Below are positions 44,878 to 54,241 of a stretch of DNA of 64,000 bases, one piece after another. The DNA is from Bordetella petrii (GTDB lineage: Bacteria; Pseudomonadota; Gammaproteobacteria; Burkholderiales; Burkholderiaceae_B), in the NCBI RefSeq assembly GCF_000067205.1, contig NC_010170.1, forward strand, positions 4,092,001-4,156,000. Direction: 5' to 3'. The notes under the pieces are model-generated. The model had not been told where the DNA came from. It saw nothing but the letters and a program-made list of their open reading frames with translations, and did no database searches. A program made the position numbers and the translations under genes. Within the stretch, counting starts at the first letter, position 1, and every line of letters begins with the position of its first letter.

Positions 44878-45225
44878 AAGGCCACCATCGGACGCCAGGA
44901 AATGGAACGAGCGGAAAACACGCCAACCAGCGCGCGGGCGCAGGCCCGCGAATGAATAGCGTAATGCCCATTCCTGGGGTCCGGAATCATACCAACGTAT
45001 TAGAGAAATCGGGCCCGAAAGCGTGGACCGGCAAGCGCGGCAGGGGCCGGCAGTCGCCTGTGGCGGCCGGCCAGCTCTCTTGTCGATTGTTGTCGTTCGG
45101 CCAACATACTGAACGCCTGCGCGGTACTACTGGCGTTGGCGGCGCATCTCTAGAATTTGTCGCGACGGTGGCTGCGCAAAGCGTTGCCACGCGGCCACCC
45201 CATTCAATTGACAGGAGTCTCGAAC
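44878..45225. other. 348-base divergent intergenic region
   Basis: Separates the receiver gene (leftward) from the MBL hydrolase gene (rightward). Apart from the 16-bp dyad at 44987-45002, I see a TCTAGAAT stretch that could hold a -10 box for the MBL gene, with no convincing -35, and the AGGAG ribosome site of the MBL gene. No RNA gene or credible small reading frame was recognised. Confidence 0.5.
44987..45002 (-). promoter_or_regulatory. 16-bp dyad, copy 2 (TAATAC-N4-GTATGA on the minus strand)
   Basis: On the plus strand TCATAC, CAAC, GTATTA; on the minus strand TAATAC, GTTG, GTATGA. It lies 110 bases before the receiver start (44877) and 224 before the MBL start (45226), so it could serve either. 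Proposed box of the FixJ-like regulator (inference). Confidence 0.55.
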
Positions 45226-46158
45226 ATGAGCCAGACAACCCGCAATGTGCAGCCTGTTACCGCCACGCTCGGCAAGGAAAACGCCGGCGAACTCGTGCCC
45301 TCGCGCTACGCCGTGCGCGTGGGCGATATCGATGTGGTGCTGATCAGCGACGGCATTCTTCCGTTGCCGACTTCCACCATGTCCACCAACGTGAAGGAGT
45401 CGGACCGCAATGAATGGTTCGACGGCCGGTTCCTGCAGCGCGATATGTTCGACTGGGCGCTGAATATCGCGCTGGTGCGCAGCGGCGACCACCTGATCCT
45501 GGTCGACTCTGGCGTGGGTGACGGCTTCGAATATTTCTCGCGCGCCGGCCGCTCGGTCATGCGCCTGGAATCGGCCGGCATCGACCTGGCTGCCATTACC
45601 GACATCGTGATTACGCACATGCATATGGACCATGTCGGCGGCTTGAACGTCGATGGGGTCAAGGCCAAGCTGCGCCCTGATGTGCGCATTCACGTGGCGG
45701 CCTCGGAAGTCGAGTTCTGGCAGAACCCCGACTTCAGCAAGACCGTCATGCCAGAGGCCGTTCCGCCCGCCCTGCGCAAGGCAGCCGCGAAGTTCGTGGA
45801 GCTGTACCGCGACAACATCGTGCCGTTCGGCCAGACCGTGGAAGTCGCGGCGGGCGTGTCCGCGCGCGTAACCGGCGGGCACACGCCGGGGCACTGTGTG
45901 GTGGATGTGGCGTCGCAAGGCGAGAAGCTGACGTTCGTGGGCGACGCGATCTTCGAAGTCGGGTTCGACAACCCCGAATGGCAGAATGGCTTCGAACACG
46001 AACCCGAAAAAGCCGTCGACGTGCGTATTTCGCTGCTCAACGAGGCTGCGGAGACCGGCGCGCTTCTGGCGGCGGCGCACGTTGCGTTTCCTTCTATCGG
46101 CCATATCGCGAAGAATGGCAAGAGTTTCCGTTTCGTGCCGGTGCAGTGGGACTACTGA
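45226..46158 (+). CDS. MBL-fold metallo-hydrolase
   Basis: A 310-residue metallo-beta-lactamase-fold protein. Metal motif THMHMDHVGG (His131, His133, Asp135, His136), then TGGHTPGHCVVDV and FVGDAIFEVGFDNPEW for the later ligands. There is no signal peptide, so it is cytoplasmic. The fold covers lactonases, glyoxalase II and sulfatases; the substrate is unknown. It has an AGGAG site, a dyad 224 bases upstream and a strong terminator after it, so it is a single-gene unit. Confidence 0.88.
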   Translation: MSQTTRNVQPVTATLGKENAGELVPSRYAVRVGDIDVVLISDGILPLPTSTMSTNVKESDRNEWFDGRFLQRDMFDWALNIALVRSGDHLILVDSGVGDGFEYFSRAGRSVMRLESAGIDLAAITDIVITHMHMDHVGGLNVDGVKAKLRPDVRIHVAASEVEFWQNPDFSKTVMPEAVPPALRKAAAKFVELYRDNIVPFGQTVEVAAGVSARVTGGHTPGHCVVDVASQGEKLTFVGDAIFEVGFDNPEWQNGFEHEPEKAVDVRISLLNEAAETGALLAAAHVAFPSIGHIAKNGKSFRFVPVQWDY

Positions 46159-46211
46159 CCAGCGCGTGGCGGTTCAGCCCAGTCGTTTAGATTGCTGTGT
46201 CCGCCCGGCGG

Positions 46212-46244
46212 AACGCCGCAAGCCCACAAGGCTTGCGGCGTTTT
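46212..46244 (+). terminator. Rho-independent terminator after the MBL hydrolase gene
   Basis: AACGCCGCAAGCC (46212-46224), loop CACAA, GGCTTGCGGCGTT (46230-46242), then TT: a perfect 13-bp stem with a T tract, 53 bases after the stop of the MBL gene. Confidence 0.85.
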
Positions 46245-46318
46245 CCATGCCTGTGACACCCTGGCCGATTCAACGGCCATCGGTTATGCTCGCTGCCGGA
46301 TGAGAGAAAGGAAGCGAG

Positions 46319-46975
46319 ATGACCGCGCGGCCCCCTTCAGCTTCGGCCCCAGCCCCGCAAGAGCGCAAAGAACCGCTCGTTTATATCGTCGACGACGATG
46401 AATCGATGCGCCTCTCGCTGCAAAGCCTGCTCCGATCGAGCGGGCTGCGCGTAGAAACGTTCCAGTCGGCCCAGGAGTTCCTGGCCTTCCCGAAGTCACA
46501 AGGACCCAGCTGCCTGGTTCTCGACGTCAGGTTGCGCGGCGAAAGCGGCCTGGCCTTCCAGGAACAGATTGCGAAAAGCGGCTTGCGCATGCCCATCGTG
46601 TTCATGACCGGGCATGGCGACATCGCGATGACCGTCAAGGCCATGAAAGCGGGCGCCGTCGACTTCCTGGCCAAGCCTTTTCGCGACCAGGACATGCTCG
46701 ACGCCGTGGCCAACGCCCTGGCCCGCGACAGTGAACGCCTGGCGGCCGAGCAATCAATCGCTCAGCTTCGGGCCGCCCACGCATCGCTGACGCCGCGTGA
46801 GCGCGAAGTCATGGCGCTTGTGGTAAGCGGCCTGCTGAACAAGCAGATCGCCTTCGAGCTCAACGTCAGCGAGGTCACGGTCAAAATTCACCGTGGCCAG
46901 GTCATGAAGAAAATGGGCGCGCGCTCGGTAGCGGACCTGGTCAGGAAAGCGGAATCGCTCGCGCTTCATTCCTGA
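46319..46975 (+). CDS. FixJ/NarL-type LuxR-family response regulator
   Basis: A 218-residue regulator. Receiver domain: VYIVDDDESM, phospho-Asp69 in CLVLDVRLRG, FMTGHGD and FLAKPFRDQDML, typical of FixJ. C-terminal LuxR helix-turn-helix: ASLTPREREVMALVVSGLLNKQIAFELNVSEVTVKIHRGQVMKKM. The likely partner is the giant histidine kinase at 48496 (PAS domain, FixL-like transmitter). It is proposed to bind the 16-bp dyads in this cluster. It converges with the flavoprotein gene at 47039. Confidence 0.9.
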   Translation: MTARPPSASAPAPQERKEPLVYIVDDDESMRLSLQSLLRSSGLRVETFQSAQEFLAFPKSQGPSCLVLDVRLRGESGLAFQEQIAKSGLRMPIVFMTGHGDIAMTVKAMKAGAVDFLAKPFRDQDMLDAVANALARDSERLAAEQSIAQLRAAHASLTPREREVMALVVSGLLNKQIAFELNVSEVTVKIHRGQVMKKMGARSVADLVRKAESLALHS

Positions 46976-47038
46976 CCGCCAGCCCGGCAATGCGGACCAC
47001 GCCTGCCTTGCAGGCGGCGCGGCCCATGCCAGGCAGAA

Positions 47039-48244
47039 TCAAAGATCGGTCACCCGCTGCGGGTCGGCCGATGCCAGCGCGGCGGCGCGCTCGGCCTTGG
47101 GCGGGTAGATCCAGACCGTGTTGATCTCTTGCTTGGTCTTCTTGGCGACATCGCCCACCATTTCCACCTTGCGTTCCCAGCCGCGCGTGAACAGCGCGCC
47201 GGCTTCGCCGAGGTCCAGGCAGGTAACGTAAGCCTTCTGGTGGTAAGGCTGGGCGGGTACGCCCAGCAATTCGGCCGCCGCGTTGTTGCCGGCAAAAGCC
47301 CCCATTCTGGTGGCGTGCTGGCAGGACATCAGCGCGTTGTTGCCGTCATTGTCGCAGGCAGCTCGCGCGGCGTCACCCGTGGCGAATACACCTTGCACGC
47401 CCGGCACGCGCAAATCGCGGTCGACCACCAGGCGGCCGAAATTGTCGCGTTCGGCGGAAATCTGGGCGGTCAGAGGCGCGGCGCGCATGCCGGCGGCCCA
47501 GACCACCGTTGCGGCCTCGATGCGCTCGCCGCTGGACAGTGTGATGCCGGAAGCGTCCAGTGAATCCACCCCGACGCCAAGACGGGTTTCCACGCCCAGC
47601 TTGCGCAGGGCGTCTTCGATAATGGGGCGCGGGCCTGCTCCCATGTCGGGCGCAATTGCGCTATTGCGGTCAACGATGACCACGCGGATTTTTGCGTCTT
47701 TGCCGAGAATCTCGCGCAGCCGGCCCGGCATTTCGGTGCCCGCCTCGATGCCGGTGAAACCGCCGCCCACCACCACCACCGTGTCGCGCCCGTTTCCGGC
47801 CGGGCGCTGGGCCAGGCCGTGCAGGTGCTTGTCCAGGGCCACCGCGTCGTCCAGAGAATCAACGCTGAAGCCATGTTCGGCAAGGCCGGGAATATCGGGA
47901 CGGAACAATCGGCTACCGGTCGCCACAACCAGGCGGTCGTACGACAGTGGCTCGCGCGAACCTTTTTGGTTCACAATCTGTACCGTGCGGGCCTCGGTAT
48001 CGACCGCATCCACGCTGCCCTGCACGTAAACCACGTCAATCGCCTTCAGCACATCCGCAAGCGGCGCGGCAAGCGTTTCGGGATTCCGTTCATAAAGCCG
48101 CGGGCGAACCACCAGCCTCGGCTCAGGAGACACCAGCGCGATTTCTAGCTCTTCGGGAGTGGTTCCCTGAATATCGCGCAGACGAGCCGCGGAAAGCGCG
48201 GCATACATGCCGGCGAAGCCGGCGCCTATGATGACGAGTCGCAT
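47039..48244 (-). CDS. NAD(P)/FAD-dependent oxidoreductase, NDH-2-like
   Basis: A 401-residue flavoprotein. FAD motif MRLVIIGAGFAGMYAALSAA, NAD motif VVVVGGGFTGIEAGTEMPGRL, and GVQGVFATGDAARA near the end. The layout matches type II NADH dehydrogenases and related disulfide-reductase-fold enzymes, which pass electrons to quinone without pumping protons. The C-terminus lacks a clear membrane helix. The ATG at 48244 begins the FAD motif. It is divergent from the giant kinase and shares the intergenic region that contains a 16-bp dyad. Confidence 0.87.
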   Translation of the reverse strand: MRLVIIGAGFAGMYAALSAARLRDIQGTTPEELEIALVSPEPRLVVRPRLYERNPETLAAPLADVLKAIDVVYVQGSVDAVDTEARTVQIVNQKGSREPLSYDRLVVATGSRLFRPDIPGLAEHGFSVDSLDDAVALDKHLHGLAQRPAGNGRDTVVVVGGGFTGIEAGTEMPGRLREILGKDAKIRVVIVDRNSAIAPDMGAGPRPIIEDALRKLGVETRLGVGVDSLDASGITLSSGERIEAATVVWAAGMRAAPLTAQISAERDNFGRLVVDRDLRVPGVQGVFATGDAARAACDNDGNNALMSCQHATRMGAFAGNNAAAELLGVPAQPYHQKAYVTCLDLGEAGALFTRGWERKVEMVGDVAKKTKQEINTVWIYPPKAERAAALASADPQRVTDL

Positions 48245-48365
48245 GTGATTACTCCCTGTGGATACGTTGGACCGACGGCACGCTACAGACACCATCGTAC
48301 GCATCTGACGCCACAGAACCATTCTTCGGCGGTGTGGCAAATTCCTATACACAGGTGGGGCGAAG

Positions 48366-48381
48366 TAATACGAAGGTATGA
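48366..48381 (+). promoter_or_regulatory. 16-bp dyad, copy 3 (TAATAC-N4-GTATGA)
   Basis: TAATAC, GAAG, GTATGA, in the divergent region between the NDH-2-like gene and the giant kinase gene, 115 bases before the kinase start chosen here. Identical in both half-sites to copy 1. Confidence 0.55.
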
Positions 48382-48495
48382 CCCGGCACATGCCACGCAG
48401 GCGACGCATTGCCGCCCCTGTGGCCGCCGCGGGAACTGATATATCCTTACGGCACGCCTGCGTCCGCAGAAGCGACCTATATCGTTGCAGCGTCG

Positions 48496-51400
48496 ATGGA
48501 CAAGAACATGAAGCTTTCGTGGGACGATGGCGAGCGCATTTTCTGGAGAGGGCAATTCGATGCGCCATCTCGCCAGAATGTGCTGTTTGCGCGGCCGGCC
48601 ATCGAGCAGCCCTTGCCCGAAACGCTTGACCGCCTTGCCCACGAATTCGACCTGAGAAATGAGCTCGACAGTGCGTGGGCCGCGCGCCCGCTGCTGCTGA
48701 CCCGCGAAAACAACCAGACCACGCTGGTGCTCGAAGATCCGGGCGGCGGGCCGCTCGCGCATCTGCTTGACGGGCCGCTGGAAATCAGCCTGTTTCTGGA
48801 GCTCGCGCTCGGCATTGCCACTGCATTGGACAAGCTTCACCAGCACGGGCTGATCCACAAAGACATCAAGCCCGCGCACATTCTCGTGCACTGCACCGAC
48901 GGACGCGCGCGTTTCACGGGCTTCGGCCTGGCGTCGCGCCTGCCGCGCGAGCGGCAAGCGCCCACGCCGCCAGAAACCATTGCCGGCACGCTCGCCTACA
49001 TGGCCCCCGAACAAACCGGCCGGATGAACCGGTCGGTGGATTCGCGCAGCGATCTTTATGCGCTGGGCGTGACTTTCTACCAGATGCTGACCGGCGTGCT
49101 GCCGTTTTCCGCCATGGACGCCATGGAATGGGTGCACTGCCATATCGCCAGGACCCCGATGCCGGCCGCCGAGCGCGTGGCGACCGTGCCCGCGGCGATT
49201 TCGCGCATCGTCATGAAGCTGCTCGCCAAGACGGCCGAAGACCGCTACCAGACGGCGGCCGGCCTTGAGCACGACCTGCGGCGCTGCCTCGCCGACTGGA
49301 ACCGGCTGGGTCGCATCGATGAATTTTCCCTCGATGAACTCGGCGCTCCCGACCGGCTGATCATTCCCGAGAAGCTCTATGGCCGGGAACGGGAAGTCGA
49401 TGCCCTGGCCGCCGCGTTTGCCCGCATCGTCGGTAGCGGCGTGCCCGAACTGGTGCTCGTGGCGGGATATTCAGGCATTGGAAAATCTTCAATCGTCGAC
49501 GAACTGCACAAGATCCTGGTGCCGCGGCGCGGCCTGTTCGCCTCGGGAAAGTTCGACCAGCATAAGCGCAACGTTCCGTATGCCACGCTGATCCAGGCCT
49601 TCCAGAGCCTGGTGCGCGCGCTGCTTGGCAAGCCCGACGCCGAACTGGAAAGCTGGCGCGAGGCGTTGCAAGAAGCGCTAAGCCCCAACGCGGCGCTCAT
49701 GACCGATCTCATCCCCGACCTGAAGCTCATTATCGGCGAGCCGCCTCCCGTCGCCGAACTCGAGCCGCACCAGGCCCAACTGCGTTTCCAACTGGTGTTC
49801 CGGCGCTTCATCGGCGCTTTTGCCCGGCCAGAGCATCCGCTTGCGCTTTTTCTCGACGACCTGCAATGGTTGGATTCGGCAACGCTGGACTTGCTGGGCG
49901 ACCTGCTCACCCACCCGGACCTGCGCCACCTGATGCTAATAGGCGCCTATCGCGACAACGAAGTCGATGCCGCCCACCCACTGGCAGCCAGCCTTCAGGC
50001 GATGCGCGGCGCCGGCGTGCGCGTCGATGAAATCCGCCTCGCGCCGCTGTCCGATGCGCACATCCAGCACCTGATTGCCGACGCGCTGCGCCACACGCCG
50101 GGATCGGTGCAACCCCTGGCGCGCCTGGTGCGTGACAAGACGGGCGGCAATCCGTTCTTCGTCATCCAGTTCCTGCTTTCGCTAAGCGAAGCGGGCCTGC
50201 TGGTTTTCGATCATGCGGCGCGGCAATGGCAGTGGGACACCGAGCGCATTCGTGCGACGGCCTACACCGACAACATCGTGGACCTGATGGCCGGCAAGCT
50301 GGAACGCCTGCCGACCGCGACGCAGCAGGCGCTGCAGCAACTGGCCTGCCTCGGCAGCGCCGCCGGCGCCGCCACCCTGTCGGCCGTGCTCGGCATGCCG
50401 CAGGGAGAGTTGCATGCGCTGCTGTGGGAGGCGGTTCGCCAGGAACTGATCGTGCGGCGGGAAAACGCCTACGCCTTCATTCACGACCGGGTCCATGAAG
50501 CGGCGTATTCATTGATTCCGCCGCAGTCGCGCGCCGAAGCCCATCTACGGATCGGCCGGCTGCTGGTCGCCCGGACGCCCCCCGCGCAGCGCGAGGAAAC
50601 GATCTTCGAAATTGTCGGCCAGATGAACCGCGGCGCCGCGCTGATTGCCGAGCCGCAAGAACGGGAACAGCTGGCCGAACTTAACCTGCTCGCCGGCCAG
50701 CGCGCCAAGGCGTCCACCGCCTACGCCTCGGCGCTCGCCTATTTCGTTGCTGGCGGCGAGCTGCTGGACGACGAATGCTGGCAGCGGCGCCACGCGCTGA
50801 GCTTTGCGCTGGAGCTGAACAGGGCAGAATGCGAGCTGCTGACGGGGCAGCTGCCGCTGGCCAAAGAGCGGCTGGCGGCGCTGTCGGAACGTGCCGCCAG
50901 CACCGTCGAGCATGCCCGCGTAGCATGCCTGCAGACAGATATCTACCTGATGCTGGGCCAAAGCGAGAACGCGGTTACCGTAAGTCTCGCGTTCCTGCGC
51001 CGGACGGGCGTAGCGTGGCAGCCCCGCCCCGATGAAGCGACGGTAAGACGCGAATACGAGCGCATCTGGTCGTTGGTGGGAGACCGGCGCATCGAGGCGC
51101 TCATCGATATGCCGCCCATGGAAGACCCCGTGGCCCTTGCCACCGTCGAGGTGCTGACCCGGTTTCTGCCCTCGGCGGTGCTCACGGACACGAACCTTGG
51201 CTGCCTGACCATCTGCAAGGCAATCAATCTCAGCCTGGAGCACGGCAACGGCGATGCGTCGTGCGTGGCCTACACCAACTTCCCGAAGTTCGCCGGGCGG
51301 TTCTTCGGCAACTACCAGGCCGGGTTCCAGTTTGGCAAGCTGGGCTGCGAGCTCGTCGAGCGGCGCGGCCTCGAACGCTACAAAGCCAGCACCTACCACG

Positions 51401-53994
51401 CCTACACCATTTTCGTCGCGCATTGGGCGCAACCCGTGCGGGCTTGCAGCAGCCAGGTGCGCCGCGTTTTCGACATGGCCAGCCGGACCGGCGACATTCC
51501 GTTCAGCGCCTTCGCGTGCAACTGCCTGGTCTCGAACCTGCTTTTCACCGGCGAGCCGCTACCCGGACTGCAACGCGAGGCCGAAGCCCGCCTGGCGTAC
51601 GCCAGAAAAGTCGGGTTCAGCGTCGTCGCGCACTTCATCGAGAACCAGCTCGCGCTGATCCGCATGCTGCGCGGCCTGACGCCGGTGCTGGGCCAGCTTG
51701 AAGACGGTCACTATCACGAAGCCCGGACCGAGCATCAGCTGTCGAACCCTTCGCTGGCCATTGCCGCGTGCTGGTACTGGGTTAGAAAACTGCAGGCCCG
51801 CTATCTTGCCGGCGATCACGAGGCAGCCATGCATGCCGCGTCCCGGGCGCATGAACTACGCTGGACCTTGCATGCGTTTATTGAAGAGGCCGAATACTAC
51901 TTTTATGCCGCGCTGGCCAGGGCCGGCTGGTGCGGCTCCATTCCCGCCGGAGACCGGCCGCCGCATCTGGCGATGCTTGCCGCCCACCACCGGGAACTGC
52001 GCACCTGGGCCGAGCTCTGCCCAGAGAACTTCGCCAGCCACGTCGCCCTGGTGGGCGCCGAGATCGCCCGCCTGGAAGACCGCCTGATCGATGCCGAAAT
52101 GCTCTACGAGCAGGCTATTCATTCGGCGCAAGACAGCGGCTTTCCCCACATCGAAGCGCTTGCCAACGAACTGGCATCGCACTTCTACGACGCGCGCGGC
52201 CTGGGGAAGATTGCGCGCGCATATATGCACGATGCCCGCTACGGCTATCTGCGCTGGGGCGCCAACGGCAAGGTGCGGCAACTGGAAGCGACCCACGCGT
52301 ACCTGAAGACGGAAGAAACAGCGCCCAGGCCAACCAATACCATCGCGGCGCCTATCGAACACCTGGACCTGGCCACCGTGATCAAGGTCACGCAGGCAGC
52401 GTCGGGAGAAATCCATCTCGAAAAGCTGATAGACATGGTCATGCGCACGGCAATCGAACAGGCCGGCGCCGAGCGCGGCCTGCTCATCCTGTCGCAGGGC
52501 GGGGCGGGGTACCGCGTTGCCGCCCAGGCCACCACCCGGGGCGACGCGGTTCTTCTGCAGTTGTCCGACACCCCGCTTAGCGCGGCAATGCTGCCCGAGT
52601 CCGTGCTTCTGCACGTCTTGCGCACACACGAAACGATATCGGTGGACGACGCCTCGGCCGACCCCGCGTGGGCCGCCGACCCCTACGTGCGCCAGCATCG
52701 CGCCCGCTCTGTGCTATGCCTGCCCCTGGTGAACGGGGCCCTGCTCATGGGCGCGCTCTACCTCGAGAACAACCTTACCGCGCGGGTATTCAGCGCGGGG
52801 CGGGTGGCCATGCTGAGGCTGGTTGCCTCGCAAGCCGCAATTTCGATCGAGAACGCCCGCTTGTATCGCGAAGTGGCGGACAGCGAGGCGCGATTCCGCA
52901 GCCTGGTCGAAGCCAACATTATCGGCATCGTCACCTGGCATGCCGATGGAACCATCGTAGAAGCCAATGATGTTTTCCTGCGCATGGTGGGATACAGCCG
53001 GGAAGACCTGGAATCCAGACTGATACGCTGGGACGAGCTGACGCCGGAAGAATTCCGCCTTGCCACCGAGCAGGCGCAGCAGCAATGCAGGCAGACGGGC
53101 CGCGCCCACCCGTTCGAGAAAGCCTATATCCGGAAGGATGGCAGCCGCGTGTCCGTTATCGTCGGCCTGGCGCTGTCCGGAACCGGCCAGGGAATCGGCT
53201 TCGTGCTCGACCTGAGCGAACAAAAGCAGGCGGAAATGAAGTTCCGCGAAAGCGAGCAGCGCTACCGCGAGGTGCAGACCGAGCTGGCCCACGCCACGCG
53301 GGTGGCCACCATGGGACAGTTGACGGCCTCGATTGCCCATGAAGTCAATCAGCCCATTGCCGCTACGGTAACCAATGCCGAGGCCGCGCTGCGCTGGCTG
53401 GATCTACAACCGGCCGATACGCGCGAAGCCCGCCTTGCGCTTGGCCGTATCGTCAAAGACGCCAACCGCGCCGGCGAAGTGCTCAACCGCATCCGGCAAT
53501 TGATCAGGAAGGCGCCGCCACGGAAAGAGCCCGTGGATATCAACGAGGCAATCCGCGAGATCATCGAGCTTACGCGCGGAGAAGCCAAGAAGGGCCACGC
53601 CGCCATACAGACGCAGCTGGCGGACGGACTGCCGCTTGTTGAAGGCGACCGCGTGGAACTGCAGCAGGTGCTGCTTAACCTCATCATCAACGCGCTCGAG
53701 GCGATGACGGGCGTGCACGATGGCTTGCGGCAAGTGCATGTCAGCACCCGCAAGGCCGACCGCGGACTGGTGCTGGTGGCCGTGCGCGATTCGGGCCCTG
53801 GCTTCGGCCTGGACGACAACGAACGCCCTTTCACCGCGTTCTATACGACAAAGTCTACGGGCCTGGGCATGGGGCTTTCGATCTGCCGCTCGATCATCGA
53901 CGCGCACGGCGGCCGGCTGTGGGCAAGCGAAAACTCGCCGCGCGGGGCCGTGGTTCAGTTCACGGTGCCGGCTCATCCGGCGGTTGCGGCGTGA
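48496..53994 (+). CDS. Giant hybrid sensor: Ser/Thr kinase-like domain, AAA ATPase, GAF, PAS, histidine kinase
   Basis: 1832 residues from the ATG at 48496 (a TTG at 48409 would add 29; neither has a strong ribosome site). Order: kinase-like domain (about 1-265); AAA/STAND-type ATPase (Walker A GYSGIGKSS near 324-332, LALFLDDLQWLD as Walker B); a long helical repeat region; GAF (about 1307-1455); PAS (about 1463-1580); histidine kinase with H-box GQLTASIAHEVNQP (His1615), N-box LLNLIINALEAM, and G boxes RDSGPGF and STGLGMGLSICRS. The kinase-like domain has HKDIKPAH, where Asn of the catalytic loop is His, and GFG instead of DFG, and no Gly-rich loop, so it is probably a pseudokinase. Probable partner: the FixJ-like regulator at 46319. 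Confidence 0.9.
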   Translation: MDKNMKLSWDDGERIFWRGQFDAPSRQNVLFARPAIEQPLPETLDRLAHEFDLRNELDSAWAARPLLLTRENNQTTLVLEDPGGGPLAHLLDGPLEISLFLELALGIATALDKLHQHGLIHKDIKPAHILVHCTDGRARFTGFGLASRLPRERQAPTPPETIAGTLAYMAPEQTGRMNRSVDSRSDLYALGVTFYQMLTGVLPFSAMDAMEWVHCHIARTPMPAAERVATVPAAISRIVMKLLAKTAEDRYQTAAGLEHDLRRCLADWNRLGRIDEFSLDELGAPDRLIIPEKLYGREREVDALAAAFARIVGSGVPELVLVAGYSGIGKSSIVDELHKILVPRRGLFASGKFDQHKRNVPYATLIQAFQSLVRALLGKPDAELESWREALQEALSPNAALMTDLIPDLKLIIGEPPPVAELEPHQAQLRFQLVFRRFIGAFARPEHPLALFLDDLQWLDSATLDLLGDLLTHPDLRHLMLIGAYRDNEVDAAHPLAASLQAMRGAGVRVDEIRLAPLSDAHIQHLIADALRHTPGSVQPLARLVRDKTGGNPFFVIQFLLSLSEAGLLVFDHAARQWQWDTERIRATAYTDNIVDLMAGKLERLPTATQQALQQLACLGSAAGAATLSAVLGMPQGELHALLWEAVRQELIVRRENAYAFIHDRVHEAAYSLIPPQSRAEAHLRIGRLLVARTPPAQREETIFEIVGQMNRGAALIAEPQEREQLAELNLLAGQRAKASTAYASALAYFVAGGELLDDECWQRRHALSFALELNRAECELLTGQLPLAKERLAALSERAASTVEHARVACLQTDIYLMLGQSENAVTVSLAFLRRTGVAWQPRPDEATVRREYERIWSLVGDRRIEALIDMPPMEDPVALATVEVLTRFLPSAVLTDTNLGCLTICKAINLSLEHGNGDASCVAYTNFPKFAGRFFGNYQAGFQFGKLGCELVERRGLERYKASTYHAYTIFVAHWAQPVRACSSQVRRVFDMASRTGDIPFSAFACNCLVSNLLFTGEPLPGLQREAEARLAYARKVGFSVVAHFIENQLALIRMLRGLTPVLGQLEDGHYHEARTEHQLSNPSLAIAACWYWVRKLQARYLAGDHEAAMHAASRAHELRWTLHAFIEEAEYYFYAALARAGWCGSIPAGDRPPHLAMLAAHHRELRTWAELCPENFASHVALVGAEIARLEDRLIDAEMLYEQAIHSAQDSGFPHIEALANELASHFYDARGLGKIARAYMHDARYGYLRWGANGKVRQLEATHAYLKTEETAPRPTNTIAAPIEHLDLATVIKVTQAASGEIHLEKLIDMVMRTAIEQAGAERGLLILSQGGAGYRVAAQATTRGDAVLLQLSDTPLSAAMLPESVLLHVLRTHETISVDDASADPAWAADPYVRQHRARSVLCLPLVNGALLMGALYLENNLTARVFSAGRVAMLRLVASQAAISIENARLYREVADSEARFRSLVEANIIGIVTWHADGTIVEANDVFLRMVGYSREDLESRLIRWDELTPEEFRLATEQAQQQCRQTGRAHPFEKAYIRKDGSRVSVIVGLALSGTGQGIGFVLDLSEQKQAEMKFRESEQRYREVQTELAHATRVATMGQLTASIAHEVNQPIAATVTNAEAALRWLDLQPADTREARLALGRIVKDANRAGEVLNRIRQLIRKAPPRKEPVDINEAIREIIELTRGEAKKGHAAIQTQLADGLPLVEGDRVELQQVLLNLIINALEAMTGVHDGLRQVHVSTRKADRGLVLVAVRDSGPGFGLDDNERPFTAFYTTKSTGLGMGLSICRSIIDAHGGRLWASENSPRGAVVQFTVPAHPAVAA

Positions 53995-54123
53995 GGCGGA
54001 AGCACAGTTCCGGCTGAGGTGCGGGTCATGGTGGCGCCGGATAAAGAGGGACAAAACATTGCCACAGGCACCGGCCAGGCAGGTGCAGTTCGCCCCAAAT
54101 ATGTAACAGCGCCCCCCTCCCCC

Positions 54124-54152
54124 CTTGAACCACGCCGCATGATCCCTATAAT
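54124..54152 (+). promoter_or_regulatory. groESL promoter (sigma32-like, overlapping sigma70-like)
   Basis: CTTGAA at 54124-54129 and TCCCTATAA at about 54143-54151 fit the heat-shock sigma32 pattern (CTTGAA, CCCCATNT) with a 13-base gap. The same stretch holds TATAAT (54147-54152) with a weak TTGAAC -35, so a vegetative promoter may overlap. Confidence 0.7.
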
Positions 54153-54178
54153 TAGCACTCGCTGCCGGTGAGTGCTAA
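54152..54178 (+). promoter_or_regulatory. CIRCE element (HrcA operator)
   Basis: TTAGCACTC (54152-54160), nine bases, GAGTGCTAA (54170-54178): the canonical CIRCE inverted repeat, immediately after the -10 region and 63 bases before groES. HrcA repression together with sigma32 activation is known in betaproteobacteria. Confidence 0.95.
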
Positions 54179-54241
54179 CACCGCCTCCCGGCCTGAATCC
54201 GATCATTTCACCCTTCTCTCTATAGAAACAGGAGTTCCCTC

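Noticed and set aside
47000..47016. Terminator between the FixJ-like regulator and the flavoprotein gene
   Set aside because: CGCCTGC-CTT-GCAGGCG forms a short hairpin but no T run follows on either strand, so I do not call it.
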